The notes beneath the pieces were generated by a model. It had not been told where the DNA came from. It did no database searches and saw only the letters and a program-made list of their open reading frames with translations. Of a stretch of 64,000 bases of DNA, positions 16,451-26,293 are shown piece after piece. Position numbers and translations under genes: made by a program. Numbering within the stretch: position 1 is the stretch's first letter; every line of letters starts with the position of its first letter. Source of the DNA: Anaerolineales bacterium UBA6055. Its GTDB lineage: Bacteria > Chloroflexota > Anaerolineae > Aggregatilineales > Phototrophicaceae. The stretch spans positions 62,001 to 126,000 of the forward strand of contig DIYL01000034.1 of NCBI GenBank assembly GCA_002428985.1, in the 5' to 3' direction.

Positions 16451-17398
16451 TTAGTCTTTACGCTTACGCCACAAATCCCAAAACTTACGACGACGCGGCT
16501 CTGCTAAATTAATGCGCCGTTCCATCTCGGAGACAATTAGGGGCATTTCATCATCAACAATCCATCCGGTATCGAGTAACGACTTTGCTAAACGCGTCAT
16601 CTCGGCGGTGATTATTTCCAATTCGCGCATCGAAAACTGAGATTGACCAGACCGCACATGAAAGAAACGCTCAACGGTGTCATCAGATACATCACCCCAT
16701 AGCGTCATGAGCAAGTTTCGAGCGGTATCTTGTAAGACTTTATTTTGTTGTTCGGCTTTTCCAACGGAAGTTGCCCTGTCATGCGTCCGATAGATGACAA
16801 GCTTATCTTGTAGATTACAGAAAGTCGTCAGCCCAACTAAGCGTGCCCATAGGTCAACATCCTGTGCCGCTGTCAACGACGCATTATATCCTTTAACAGA
16901 TTCAATTATTTCTCTTCGTATCATCACAGACGGGTGCGCAAACGTCCGTCCAAAGAAGATATTCCAAACAATCAAACTATGTTCAAGTGGTACATCAAAC
17001 TCAAATAATGGGGTTTTACGTTTGTCAACAACCTGCATCCGGCTACCTAATAACCCAATATGTGGATGTTCCTCCAAATAATTTATTTGCTGTTCAAAAC
17101 GCGTCGGCAAACTAATATCATCACTATCCATCCTCGCGATGTATTGCCCCTCGGCATGAGCAAGACCATAATTTAACGCATTCGCTAAACCACGATTCTC
17201 ATTCAAAAATACGGTTCGAATACGTTTATCGGCTTCGGCATATTGTTCGATAATTTCTATCGAATCATCGGTAGAGCCGTCATCAACAATAATAAATTCA
17301 AAGTTTGTAAAGCTCTGCTCAAGAATGCTTTCAATCGCTTCAGCTAAGTACAATTCACCATTATAAACAGACATTAAAACTGAAATTGTGGGTGGCAT
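16451..17398 (-). CDS. Family 2 glycosyltransferase
   Basis: This 315-residue inverting glycosyltransferase of the GT-A fold begins PPTISVLMSVYNGELYLAEA and has the nucleotide-binding region IIVDDGSTDDS. The metal-binding motif MDSDD is at about residues 90-94. The C-terminal third is basic. It is the last gene of the nine-gene surface-polysaccharide operon, with a 39-base gap to the upstream GT4 gene. It would add one sugar from a nucleotide-sugar donor at the cytoplasmic face of the membrane. The sugar cannot be told from sequence. Confidence 0.9.
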   Translation of the reverse strand: MPPTISVLMSVYNGELYLAEAIESILEQSFTNFEFIIVDDGSTDDSIEIIEQYAEADKRIRTVFLNENRGLANALNYGLAHAEGQYIARMDSDDISLPTRFEQQINYLEEHPHIGLLGSRMQVVDKRKTPLFEFDVPLEHSLIVWNIFFGRTFAHPSVMIRREIIESVKGYNASLTAAQDVDLWARLVGLTTFCNLQDKLVIYRTHDRATSVGKAEQQNKVLQDTARNLLMTLWGDVSDDTVERFFHVRSGQSQFSMRELEIITAEMTRLAKSLLDTGWIVDDEMPLIVSEMERRINLAEPRRRKFWDLWRKRKD

Positions 17399-17437
17399 AC
17401 AGTGTCACCTCTAACCATACTAATGAGGTTGATTACT

Positions 17438-18541
17438 CTAATTATCAGAGAGTTGGCGCAATAAATCAAATTCCTTTTGGGCAATTTTATCCAACGCATA
17501 CTGCTCGACAACAAATCGTCGTGCATTCTCGCCTAACAATTGCATGAGTGGTGGATTATCTAAGAGAGTTTCAATAGCATGTTGCAAACTCTCGGTATCG
17601 GTTTTACTCAAATAACCATTGTGCTCGTGTTGGACAACTTGTTGTATCCCATAAATATTCGTCCCGATAACAGGGACACCACATGCCATCGCTTCAATCA
17701 GTGCTTTCGGATGTCCTTCATAAAATGATGACAATATATAGATGCGCGCCCGATTGATATATTGTGGTAATTGGGTGTTGGGAATACGCCCTAACCACTG
17801 TACTCGTTTACCCATATGCTGGAACTCAGTTTGCAGTGATTCTCGTACATCACCGTCACCGATCATTGCAATTGTTACACCTGCCCTATCAACAGCTTGC
17901 AACAACGCTTGTAGGTTTTTTTCTTTGGCAATACGTCCAACATAGACTAGGTCGTAAACTTTTTCTTTTTCCATCGGTCGGAATGTAGCAGTATCCACAT
18001 AATTAGGAATCCGCGTAATTTTGGGCTCGACTTCCGGTTGACGTTCCAAAATCCGCTGACGAATATCATCCGTCGTTACAACGATATGTGATGCATGTTC
18101 AATGGCTTCGGTCTCGATCTGGTTTACTTGCTTGAGATATTGTGGTTTATCAGGATGTGCTTGTTGGGCATTATACGACCATAAATACCCCATTCTTAGA
18201 AGTAAGGGTGTCTTCCAAAAACGCGATGCCCGCACAGCAACTTCTGCGCCAATCATTTGATTTGTCTTTAATACATCTGTCTTCCAGAAGTGCAATCCAT
18301 GTAGTTGATGCAACCGATGCTCGTAACGCCTATCATGCCAGTTTATCCAGTTCGTCAACAAACGCATACCTTGTAACTGTTCTGCGAATTCATGTTCTTC
18401 GCGTCCACCATAACTGACAATCGTAATATCGACACCCAGTGACTGTAGGGAACGGTAAACAGCTAGTTCTCGCTCGAGTATCCCCTGCTCATACCATGTA
18501 TGTAATGTGAGAGATTTTGTTAGGAACAAAGTCATCCGCAT
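17438..18541 (-). CDS. Family 4 glycosyltransferase
   Basis: This 367-residue GT-B enzyme has the C-terminal nucleotide-sugar-binding half well conserved: LVYVGRIAKEKNLQALL, then SSFYEGHPKALIEAMACGVPVIGT, which contains the E-x7-E motif of retaining GT4 enzymes. The N-terminal acceptor half is more variable. The first ATG lies one base after the stop of the upstream GT4 gene, so translation is probably coupled. A second ATG lies two codons later. It acts in repeat-unit assembly for the surface polysaccharide. Confidence 0.9.
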   Translation of the reverse strand: MRMTLFLTKSLTLHTWYEQGILERELAVYRSLQSLGVDITIVSYGGREEHEFAEQLQGMRLLTNWINWHDRRYEHRLHQLHGLHFWKTDVLKTNQMIGAEVAVRASRFWKTPLLLRMGYLWSYNAQQAHPDKPQYLKQVNQIETEAIEHASHIVVTTDDIRQRILERQPEVEPKITRIPNYVDTATFRPMEKEKVYDLVYVGRIAKEKNLQALLQAVDRAGVTIAMIGDGDVRESLQTEFQHMGKRVQWLGRIPNTQLPQYINRARIYILSSFYEGHPKALIEAMACGVPVIGTNIYGIQQVVQHEHNGYLSKTDTESLQHAIETLLDNPPLMQLLGENARRFVVEQYALDKIAQKEFDLLRQLSDN

Positions 18542-18542
18542 A

Positions 18543-19658
18543 TTAGAAGCCGCACATTTCTAGGATTGTCTGCGCACGTTGTCGATAAGAAAAAGTTTGC
18601 GCCAACTTAAGACCTGCTTGCGTTCGTAATTGGGTTTGAGATGTCTCATTAAGTGTAGTATGTATCGCCTTTGCCATACTCTCTGCAGAATCGGGTTGAA
18701 AGAACATAACTTCTTTTTCCGTCAGCCAATCTTCCATAGCAGGAATTTGTGATACAACAATTGGCGTACCAGATGCCAGATATTCACCTAGCTTTACAGG
18801 ACTCGTCCAACGTGCGCTCGCATGATTGAGTGACGGTGGCAACAATAAAACATCCGCATGCCATAAATATGCTGGAACATTTGCCTGTGGTTGGTATCCA
18901 TGCAATACGACATTCGATAAACTCATTTCTTCAATTCGTGATCGAACAGCAGTTATATCACGGTCTAAACCACCGACCAGATGGAAATTATACTCAGGGC
19001 ATTGGTTGGCAGTTTCCAATATCGTTGGAATACCTTTGTAATCATATAGGTGTCCGACATAGACAATATTTGGTTTATCATGTTGATAAGGTGACGGTGA
19101 TAGTGAATCCGATTGCGTAAAACGATCGACATCTACGCCGGTTGGCAACACGAGCATTTTCTCCTCGGACACCCCCAATGTTTGATAGTGATCGCTCAAT
19201 ACCTCAGAAATTGTAATCAGGTAACGGAATTGCTCATGTTCTTTTGTAGCCTCGATCATCTTAAGAAATGGAGGCGTACGATTGTCAATATGAGCGTGTG
19301 TTTCAGATACTGTGGGAAATCCCCAACGCGCACTTATAATTGGTGCAATGTAATTACGTACAAAGACAAACTGAGGTCTAATCCGCCACAACTGCGTTAG
19401 TGCCATTAATGCAAATCGACGATCTACATCAATTAATTCCCCGCGAAATCTGCGTGGCATCTGTATCCAGCGAATCTGTTGCCGAACATCATATTGTGTT
19501 TTCAACGTTTCATATGGCAATCGTCCATCACGATGCCGGAACGAAACAATGGTGACATCATGCCCTAATTTGGCAAATCCCTGCACCATATTAATGGTAT
19601 TGATTGCGTAGGCTTTTTCAACACCAGCCTCCATTGCTGTAACAACTGCAATCCGCAT
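18543..19658 (-). CDS. Family 4 glycosyltransferase
   Basis: This 371-residue GT-B enzyme starts MRIAVVTAMEAGVEKAYAIN, with an N-terminal domain of the GT4 type. The C-terminal half has IVYVGHLYDYKGI and then SPVKLGEYLASGTPIVVSQ, which carries the conserved donor-binding Glu. It differs clearly from the neighbouring GT4, so the two likely add different sugars. It sits 4 bases after asnB and one base before the second GT4 gene. This is a tight operon arrangement. Confidence 0.9.
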   Translation of the reverse strand: MRIAVVTAMEAGVEKAYAINTINMVQGFAKLGHDVTIVSFRHRDGRLPYETLKTQYDVRQQIRWIQMPRRFRGELIDVDRRFALMALTQLWRIRPQFVFVRNYIAPIISARWGFPTVSETHAHIDNRTPPFLKMIEATKEHEQFRYLITISEVLSDHYQTLGVSEEKMLVLPTGVDVDRFTQSDSLSPSPYQHDKPNIVYVGHLYDYKGIPTILETANQCPEYNFHLVGGLDRDITAVRSRIEEMSLSNVVLHGYQPQANVPAYLWHADVLLLPPSLNHASARWTSPVKLGEYLASGTPIVVSQIPAMEDWLTEKEVMFFQPDSAESMAKAIHTTLNETSQTQLRTQAGLKLAQTFSYRQRAQTILEMCGF

Positions 19659-19662
19659 TACC

Positions 19663-21453
19663 CTACCCTAACCAGTGATTCGACCATTGTGCCAACATAT
19701 ATAAGTTCCAAATTCGGGCTGTATCATAAGGCATTTCAGGATCAAATAATGTATCGACATTTTTCCAATAGCCTTGCTCTACCCATGCACTGTCACGAAT
19801 GGTCTGTTTAGCGCCATCCCAATCGAAATCTTGCAAAACCCGAAGGCTAAAGCCCTGCTTTGGATGCGTCATGATGTCTTCAGGTACATTACCGTTTAAA
19901 TAATCCCGTAGTATCGGCTTCTGTTCAGAGTCCTCACGATCAAGTACAGGTTGTGTAAGCCCCCATTCGATAACACGGCGATCCAAAAATGGGACGCGTA
20001 CCTCTAGCGAATGTGCCATACTCGCGCGATCAACCTTTGCTAAAATCGAATCAGTGCAGAATGTCATGAGGTCAACTCGTTGTAATGCGCGCTTAAGTGG
20101 CAAGCTTTCAACAAAATGTTTGCGTAGCGGTGCCAACATATCATCTTCAGTGAATTTGACACCCAGTAATGATTCGGCTTCATGTGGGAAAAAGCGCGGA
20201 TGAACCCGCGATGCATGACGATGGATTGGGGATTTTTTAGCAAACTTCTCCCATACATCATCAGGCTGTTTGTTTCGTGAGTTTGTCAGCAACTTCTTGA
20301 CGCGAGCTTTAAATGGTATCGGTTTTGGCAATCGTTTATACCAATTATACCCGCCGAATACCTCATCACCACCGTCACCAGCAAGAATCACTTTATACTT
20401 ACTTGCTCCAACTTCACAAACTTGATACATCGAAAGCAAAGCGCTATAACTTTGGGGTTCATCGTAAGCGCCAGCGACCTGTGCCACCAAAGCTGGAACA
20501 TCGTGCACCTCCAAAGGCATGACCGTATGCGTTAATCCGAGGTGTTGTGCAAGTGACGATGCATACGGGCTTTCATCTTGGGTCGAAGCTGGATAGCTGA
20601 CGGTAATCGCTTCGATCGACTGATCGAGGTTCTTTAAGCCCAGTGCGACAGATGATGAGTCCAACCCACCCGATAAAAACATTCCCAGCGGAACATCAGA
20701 CAGCAGATGTTCTTCCAAAACAGTGTGGAATAACTCATGCCACGCGTCTAAATTTAGTGATGCGGAAGGATCAATCTCGCGCGGTGGTTGCCAGTAACAG
20801 CGTATGTTTACCCCATTTTCAGGTGACCAAGTCAGCATATGCCCCGCTTCAAGTTTATGAATCCCATCCCACATCGATAACGGTGATGGCACATAGCCAA
20901 GGGTTAAGGTATAAGCAACAGCAATTGGATTAATTGAAGGTCGTGACTCGCATAAATCCAGTAATGCGCGTGTATCCGATGCGAAAGATAAGCCCTTCGA
21001 TGTGACACGATATGCTAGTGGTTTAATGCCCACCCGATCGCGAGCTAATATCAATTGTTTTTTGCGCGTATCCCATATTGCAAATGCAAACATGCCTTCA
21101 AGGTGATTCACACAGTCCTCACCCCATTCTTCATAGGCATGTACAATTGATTCACTATCACTATCTGAATAAAACTTATGTCCGAGCGATTCGAGTTGTC
21201 GTCGTAATTTGGGATAGTTGTAGATTTCACCGTTACAAATCAACCATACCGTATTATCTTCGTTATGCATCGGCTGATGTCCAGCAGGACTTAAGTCTAC
21301 AATTGCCAACCGTCGCTGAGCAATCCACGCCAACCCATCATATGACCACCAATTATCATGTGCATCCGGTCCACGATGAATTAACGATGCTAGTGCGCGC
21401 TCCTGCCATGGATGCTTTGATAACTCACCAACTTGTCCTACAATTCCGCACAT
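19663..21453 (-). CDS. asnB: Asparagine synthase-like glutamine amidotransferase (AsnB type)
   Basis: This 596-residue enzyme begins MCGIVGQVG, so Cys2 is the glutaminase nucleophile. LIHRGPDA and WLICNGEIYN follow in the N-terminal domain. The synthase half has the ATP pyrophosphatase loop FLSGGLDSSSVA and AGDGGDEVFGGYNWY. It could make asparagine. AsnB-like genes inside polysaccharide loci, however, often amidate uronic acids or other sugar acids, and that reading is equally likely here. A GAGG site lies 8 bases before the ATG. It lies between the acylation genes and the glycosyltransferases. Confidence 0.9.
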   Translation of the reverse strand: MCGIVGQVGELSKHPWQERALASLIHRGPDAHDNWWSYDGLAWIAQRRLAIVDLSPAGHQPMHNEDNTVWLICNGEIYNYPKLRRQLESLGHKFYSDSDSESIVHAYEEWGEDCVNHLEGMFAFAIWDTRKKQLILARDRVGIKPLAYRVTSKGLSFASDTRALLDLCESRPSINPIAVAYTLTLGYVPSPLSMWDGIHKLEAGHMLTWSPENGVNIRCYWQPPREIDPSASLNLDAWHELFHTVLEEHLLSDVPLGMFLSGGLDSSSVALGLKNLDQSIEAITVSYPASTQDESPYASSLAQHLGLTHTVMPLEVHDVPALVAQVAGAYDEPQSYSALLSMYQVCEVGASKYKVILAGDGGDEVFGGYNWYKRLPKPIPFKARVKKLLTNSRNKQPDDVWEKFAKKSPIHRHASRVHPRFFPHEAESLLGVKFTEDDMLAPLRKHFVESLPLKRALQRVDLMTFCTDSILAKVDRASMAHSLEVRVPFLDRRVIEWGLTQPVLDREDSEQKPILRDYLNGNVPEDIMTHPKQGFSLRVLQDFDWDGAKQTIRDSAWVEQGYWKNVDTLFDPEMPYDTARIWNLYMLAQWSNHWLG

Positions 21454-21466
21454 GGCTTATGCCTCA

Positions 21467-22900
21467 TTAAAATTGGAAGTAGATAAACTGCTCAGTTAAA
21501 TCCGCATGGAAGATCGCGATTATTGCAATCAGAATTGCCCAAAACACACCGATTAACTCTGGACGCCGAACTTGTAGAAACGCTCTATCTAACTGTACAC
21601 CGCGTACGAAATGCATCATCACAACAAACGCAAATATAAGTACTGCTGCCTCTAATTCATCTGCATTAAGCACTTCAGCAGGTATCCAGCGTTCGGCGAC
21701 AAAAAGCTGTTGTAACATAGTCACAGCAACATCAAACGAATCTGCTCGGAAGAATACCCACGATACGGCAATAATCTGAAACGTGATGAAAATCCCAAAT
21801 AAATCACGCCATAAAAACGGGCGGTCATAGTCATTCTTATATTTGAATCTGGCAGCAAGTAAATTATAGATTCCGATTGCGATCCCAATCCATAAGCCCC
21901 ATACAATAAATTTGGCATCCGCACCATGCCACAACCCGCCAAGGAAGAACACAATAATCACATTGAGAATCGTGCGATATAAACCATAACGCGACCCACC
22001 CAACGGAATATACAGATAATCCCGCAACCATGTCGAAAGTGAGATATGCCACCTTCGCCAGAATTCAGCAACTGTCCGCGATAAATATGGATGCCTGAAA
22101 TTCTCGTTTAGTCGAATGCCCATCATGCGCGCAATACCAATAGCAATGTCCGAATATGCCGAGAAGTCAAAATATATCTGAAACGCAAATAACCATGTAC
22201 CCAGTATAATTTCCGGTGCGGTTACTGTATCCAATGCATCTAAACTATAGATTTGGTTGACATATATCGCGATATTATCAGCGAAAACAACCTTCTTGGT
22301 TAGACCCCACAAAATGCGAGTAAATCCAACTAATATATCATCGGTTGTACGGGACTGTTTTTGCATCAACTGTGGTAATAGATCACGCGCCCGTTCAATT
22401 GGACCCGCCACCAACTGTGGGAAGAAGGCGACAAACAAAGCAAATGCACTAAGCTGGTCGGTCGCTTCCATCTTGCCACGGTAAATATCAATCGTATAAC
22501 TTAAGGTCTGGAATGTGTAAAAACTAATCCCCACTGGCAAGATAATATTCGGGGGAATCAATCCAAGCTCCAACCCAGCTAAACCCGCAACGTCATTTAC
22601 AGATTGAACAATAAAACCGGAGTATTTGAAGATTGTCAGGATACCGAGATTTCCAACGACACTCGCCAACAGCAGCATCTTGCGTCGTTCCGCATCATCC
22701 GTCCGCGACATCCAGCGCCCGATATTGAAATCTAGCACAGTGGACAACATTAGTAACAAGATATAGAACGGATTCGCCCAACCATAAAAAATATAGCTGG
22801 CAATCAACAAGAATATCCGCAGAGGCTTACCGGATAGAAACAAAAATACCAATAAAACAATCGGCAAAAAGATGACGAACTCTAGAGAATTGAACAACAT
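21467..22900 (-). CDS. MBOAT-family O-acyltransferase (AlgI/PatA-like)
   Basis: This 477-residue polytopic membrane protein has the MBOAT signature. Key blocks are LVAGPIERARDLLPQ, FWRRWHISLSTWLRDYLYIP and the catalytic histidine in GLWHGAD at about residue 323. Enzymes of this type carry an acyl group across the membrane and, usually with a second SGNH-type protein, attach it to an exported polysaccharide. The next gene upstream encodes such an SGNH-like partner, 3 bases away. The acyl group is most often acetyl. Confidence 0.92.
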   Translation of the reverse strand: MLFNSLEFVIFLPIVLLVFLFLSGKPLRIFLLIASYIFYGWANPFYILLLMLSTVLDFNIGRWMSRTDDAERRKMLLLASVVGNLGILTIFKYSGFIVQSVNDVAGLAGLELGLIPPNIILPVGISFYTFQTLSYTIDIYRGKMEATDQLSAFALFVAFFPQLVAGPIERARDLLPQLMQKQSRTTDDILVGFTRILWGLTKKVVFADNIAIYVNQIYSLDALDTVTAPEIILGTWLFAFQIYFDFSAYSDIAIGIARMMGIRLNENFRHPYLSRTVAEFWRRWHISLSTWLRDYLYIPLGGSRYGLYRTILNVIIVFFLGGLWHGADAKFIVWGLWIGIAIGIYNLLAARFKYKNDYDRPFLWRDLFGIFITFQIIAVSWVFFRADSFDVAVTMLQQLFVAERWIPAEVLNADELEAAVLIFAFVVMMHFVRGVQLDRAFLQVRRPELIGVFWAILIAIIAIFHADLTEQFIYFQF

Positions 22901-22903
22901 AGC

Positions 22904-23962
22904 TTAAGCATCACCTTCAATGTTTTCTAGTATCGGTAATGTTTGAATGAGATCATATAGATAGGTTGCATAGGCCAAATGACCCTCATCATAGTAGTGC
23001 TCACCATCATAGAAGAGGATCGGATCAATCGCACGAACCGCATTAAACACAAATATATTGTCATTCTGAGGTTTATACATCTCGAGAATATCAATAAATT
23101 TATCGTTAGCATGCATACGTTGCTCATTATATCTATCATAATTCAATGGCATCGACCCAAATAAAAACGGCGTATCACCCGCTACTTCGGGAAACATTGA
23201 AAATATCTCACGCACATACTGATGCGAATCTTCTTCCCATTCCTGTCGCTGATAAAATCGTACGTTATTATCAACGCGCCCTGCACGCTGATTACGCTGG
23301 TTACGGGACCAGTCGCGCCCATCATAGATATACTGGTGAAATCGTCCTAAATTTGTATTATGTAAAATCATCCACAACGGGTCATGTAATGAATGACGAT
23401 CAAGAAATTCACTTGCTAGATAATTTCGATACGGTAAACGATTCGCGAGGCGTGTAATATCATTATTGTAGGTCTGTATCGGGTTCGATTCGTGTACGAC
23501 AAAGTTTTCACCGGATGGTGACAAAATCACGAGATCAGCATCGTAATCGAGCAATCGGGATAACATGACGACGTATTCGGCTGCCCGCGCCCCATCCATC
23601 GACCAATTCAGTACACGATATTGTTTATCCGAATTATCATTAAGCAGTCGTTGTAGGTATTCGCTATAATACGGGCCTTCGTCCGGTCGTCGTCCCTGAG
23701 AGTTAGCAATAACAATAATAAGAAAATCATCAGACGTTGTTCGAGGTTCAGTATATTCAACCCACCCTCGCGCGAATAATGGATTTACTGGGTCATCGAA
23801 GCTATTACCATGCTGAAAAACAGAATAAAAGACCACACCACTAGCGACTTCAATTAAAACAATCGCAACAATAAAGCTGATAACAGCACGTAGTATAATA
23901 ATCGATGTACTGGATGATTTGTTAGACAACAAGCTCATTTTATATAATAACACCTTTATCAT
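22904..23962 (-). CDS. Membrane-anchored SGNH-like hydrolase/acyltransferase, partner of MBOAT
   Basis: This protein of about 352 residues has one N-terminal membrane segment (about residues 21-45) and an extracytoplasmic domain. Two SGNH blocks can be seen. The first is IVIANSQGRRP, where Ser would be the nucleophile, but Asn replaces the usual Asp of the GDS motif. The second is YYDEGHLAY near the C-terminus, which supplies the Asp and His. In AlgI/AlgJ and PatA/PatB pairs, such a protein finishes O-acetylation of the polysaccharide. The start is uncertain: the ATG at 23962 has AGGA close by, while the ATG at 23938 has AAAGGTG 12 bases upstream. Confidence 0.7.
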   Translation of the reverse strand: MIKVLLYKMSLLSNKSSSTSIIILRAVISFIVAIVLIEVASGVVFYSVFQHGNSFDDPVNPLFARGWVEYTEPRTTSDDFLIIVIANSQGRRPDEGPYYSEYLQRLLNDNSDKQYRVLNWSMDGARAAEYVVMLSRLLDYDADLVILSPSGENFVVHESNPIQTYNNDITRLANRLPYRNYLASEFLDRHSLHDPLWMILHNTNLGRFHQYIYDGRDWSRNQRNQRAGRVDNNVRFYQRQEWEEDSHQYVREIFSMFPEVAGDTPFLFGSMPLNYDRYNEQRMHANDKFIDILEMYKPQNDNIFVFNAVRAIDPILFYDGEHYYDEGHLAYATYLYDLIQTLPILENIEGDA

Positions 23963-23986
23963 CTATCCTGTATAAACGGGGATTCC

Positions 23987-25006
23987 TTATGAAATCGGCA
24001 TAATTGCGTGAATTGCTGTGGCTTTTTCAGGTGGATAAAATGTACTGACATCCATCTGACTGATAATCTCAGTAAATTCACGATTATATTCCACAATCAA
24101 TGCAGGCTTATCTGTATCCCGTAATGTCGAAAAACCCACCAGCCATGATGTACCAGTATCACATAAACCCCGAACAAAATATGGTGATGGTTCAATTCGG
24201 CGGTGTGTAACCCGTCCGTCCGCAGATACCCATGCGACTTGATTTGCACCTGATTCGGTCATATATAGACATTCATTCAACCATACACCATCGTGTAAAC
24301 CATCTAATGTATTGGGTTGCACAACAAATTCAGTTACTTTAGTATCTAAATCCAGCCGAATGACAGCCCCTTTTTGTTTATGATTCCACTGTTTTGTTGT
24401 AATATAGAGTGACCTATCGTTCAATATGACATCATTCATATGATGATGATGATAACCCGTCATATTTTTACGCATGTGGCGATAATCCGCATCACGAAAC
24501 GCTTGCACACGCTCAAGTTTTTTACGTCGCATTTCATATAATAACGGTATAGAAGCAACTAAATCATCGCGCAGGTTATCCTCAACACGATCCTGATAAA
24601 GAATCACTTCGTCCGGCCCCCAACGCCATAACAACTCAAATGTGTGTATATCAAGACATAGAATCGCATCAATCCCGGTAGCAACCACATAAAGCCGTTC
24701 ACCATCTGATGTTATTCCGTGTAAGTCCACCATATATGGATGAGATACACTATTTACGATCTGAAACGAGGTATAATCTACTTCGGCAATGTAATTGAAT
24801 AACAAGACAAATATGCGTGTCCCAACTTGACAAATACCATTAATCAATGGCGCATGATAAGCATTCGCATTAGCAAACGAAGCCGAAGGAAATCGCAGTT
24901 CACGCAAAATTGTTTTTTTGTTCCAGTCGATCTCTGCAAGAACCGCATAATTATGTGTCGGTGTGAGATATTGTTGCGGTTTAAGTGTGACCAAATATCG
25001 TGACAC
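23987..25006 (-). CDS. Probable beta-propeller protein of the polysaccharide operon
   Basis: This 339-residue protein has repeated four-stranded units, such as GITSDGERLYVVATGIDAILCLD and GVWLNECLYMTESGANQVAWVS, suggesting a propeller fold. It has no signal peptide and a His cluster (GYHHHHMND) in the middle. I do not recognise the family with certainty. It starts with GTG at 25006 behind GGGGG, 5 bases upstream. It sits between the export ATPase and the SGNH-like gene, so a role in handling the glycan or its lipid-linked precursor is likely but unproven. Confidence 0.6.
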   Translation of the reverse strand: MSRYLVTLKPQQYLTPTHNYAVLAEIDWNKKTILRELRFPSASFANANAYHAPLINGICQVGTRIFVLLFNYIAEVDYTSFQIVNSVSHPYMVDLHGITSDGERLYVVATGIDAILCLDIHTFELLWRWGPDEVILYQDRVEDNLRDDLVASIPLLYEMRRKKLERVQAFRDADYRHMRKNMTGYHHHHMNDVILNDRSLYITTKQWNHKQKGAVIRLDLDTKVTEFVVQPNTLDGLHDGVWLNECLYMTESGANQVAWVSADGRVTHRRIEPSPYFVRGLCDTGTSWLVGFSTLRDTDKPALIVEYNREFTEIISQMDVSTFYPPEKATAIHAIMPIS

Positions 25007-25017
25007 AACGCCCCCAA

Positions 25018-26283
25018 TTACGATTCAACAACCGGATCAGAGGTTTCGATAATGTCCCAATCGGCTTTCAAATAAACGAAACCACGGTTACCTGTTTGTT
25101 GGAAGATTTCATTATTCCCATTAATGGTAAATGACGTTGCATATGGCAAATGATCAATAACCAACCCGCCCTGCTCTTTCGCCATAAATTCAACCCAATA
25201 TGCACCGGGTAACAAATTACAGCTTTCAACAGTACCATCGAGATAACCATTTGTCTGTAAGCTCTGTTGGGCACTTACATCAGCAAGGCGCAACACACTA
25301 ATAATCGTACCCGCAGAATCATGAATGCGGATTGACATGTTCGCATCATATACCGGATTCTTTACATCAACATTGACGCGGAATTGTATCGCATCACCTG
25401 TCATCAGTTCACTAATGGTTTCGCCTGTTTGGGGATTATGTAGAGTCAAGTCAGTCACACGGAAGTCACCTGTCCCGGAGCGTAATTTGGGATCGATAAC
25501 GCGTCGCCCACTCTCTTTACGTTTAGCATCATCTTTGACCACCGACTCTTGGAAATATGCCGTGAGAATATCAGCCGGTTCACCGACAGCTTGGATATGT
25601 CCATCTTGTAAATAAATTGCTTTATCACACAGGCGCTCGATCGAATATGGATTATGCGATACAAATAACACAGTGACGCCACTTGATACCAAGTCATCCA
25701 TCCGTGCCAGACATTTTTTCTGGAAATTGACATCACCGACAGATAACACTTCATCAATAAGTAGGATATCAGCATCGACATTGACCGCAACACTAAACCC
25801 TAACCGTGCCTGCATCCCACTTGAATATTGCCAAATTGGACGCTCTAGCCACTCGCCAAGCTCAGAAAAATCTTCAATTTCTGGCATTTTCTCACGAATT
25901 GCCTCTTCGCCAAAACCCATGACAGCGCCTAGCAATCGAATATTCTCGCGTCCTGTCAAATCACGGTGCATCCCAGCAGATAACTCAATCATTGGGAACA
26001 TACGCCCATTAATAGTAATATCTCCTCGAGTCGGCGGACTGACGCCTGCTAACATTTTAAGAAGCGTGCTTTTACCGGCTCCATTCTTACCAACAATCCC
26101 TAAAGATTGACCCTGATTGACTTCAAAGCTAATATCTTTTAATGCCCACGGTCCGTATGCAGTTGGGTCAGTTTTGACTTGTCCACGGAGACGATCTATT
26201 TGCTGTTGCAAATATGGACGGAGTGGCAAACCGTATCGTTTCCAAACTTGATCAACTTTGATAATACTCTCGTTCGTCATCAT
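25018..26283 (-). CDS. Polysaccharide ABC exporter ATPase with C-terminal glycan-recognition domain (Wzt-like)
   Basis: This 421-residue protein has an ABC ATPase at about residues 8-255, with Walker A VGKNGAGKST, the signature YSSGMQARLGFS and Walker B ILLIDEVLSVGD. A beta-rich C-terminal domain follows at about 270-415, as in Wzt proteins that recognise the finished glycan end. It powers export with the permease encoded 10 bases upstream. Two ATGs are adjacent at 26283 and 26280. GGGAGG lies 4 bases before the first and 7 before the second. Confidence 0.92.
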   Translation of the reverse strand: MMTNESIIKVDQVWKRYGLPLRPYLQQQIDRLRGQVKTDPTAYGPWALKDISFEVNQGQSLGIVGKNGAGKSTLLKMLAGVSPPTRGDITINGRMFPMIELSAGMHRDLTGRENIRLLGAVMGFGEEAIREKMPEIEDFSELGEWLERPIWQYSSGMQARLGFSVAVNVDADILLIDEVLSVGDVNFQKKCLARMDDLVSSGVTVLFVSHNPYSIERLCDKAIYLQDGHIQAVGEPADILTAYFQESVVKDDAKRKESGRRVIDPKLRSGTGDFRVTDLTLHNPQTGETISELMTGDAIQFRVNVDVKNPVYDANMSIRIHDSAGTIISVLRLADVSAQQSLQTNGYLDGTVESCNLLPGAYWVEFMAKEQGGLVIDHLPYATSFTINGNNEIFQQTGNRGFVYLKADWDIIETSDPVVES

Positions 26284-26293
26284 CTGACCTCCC

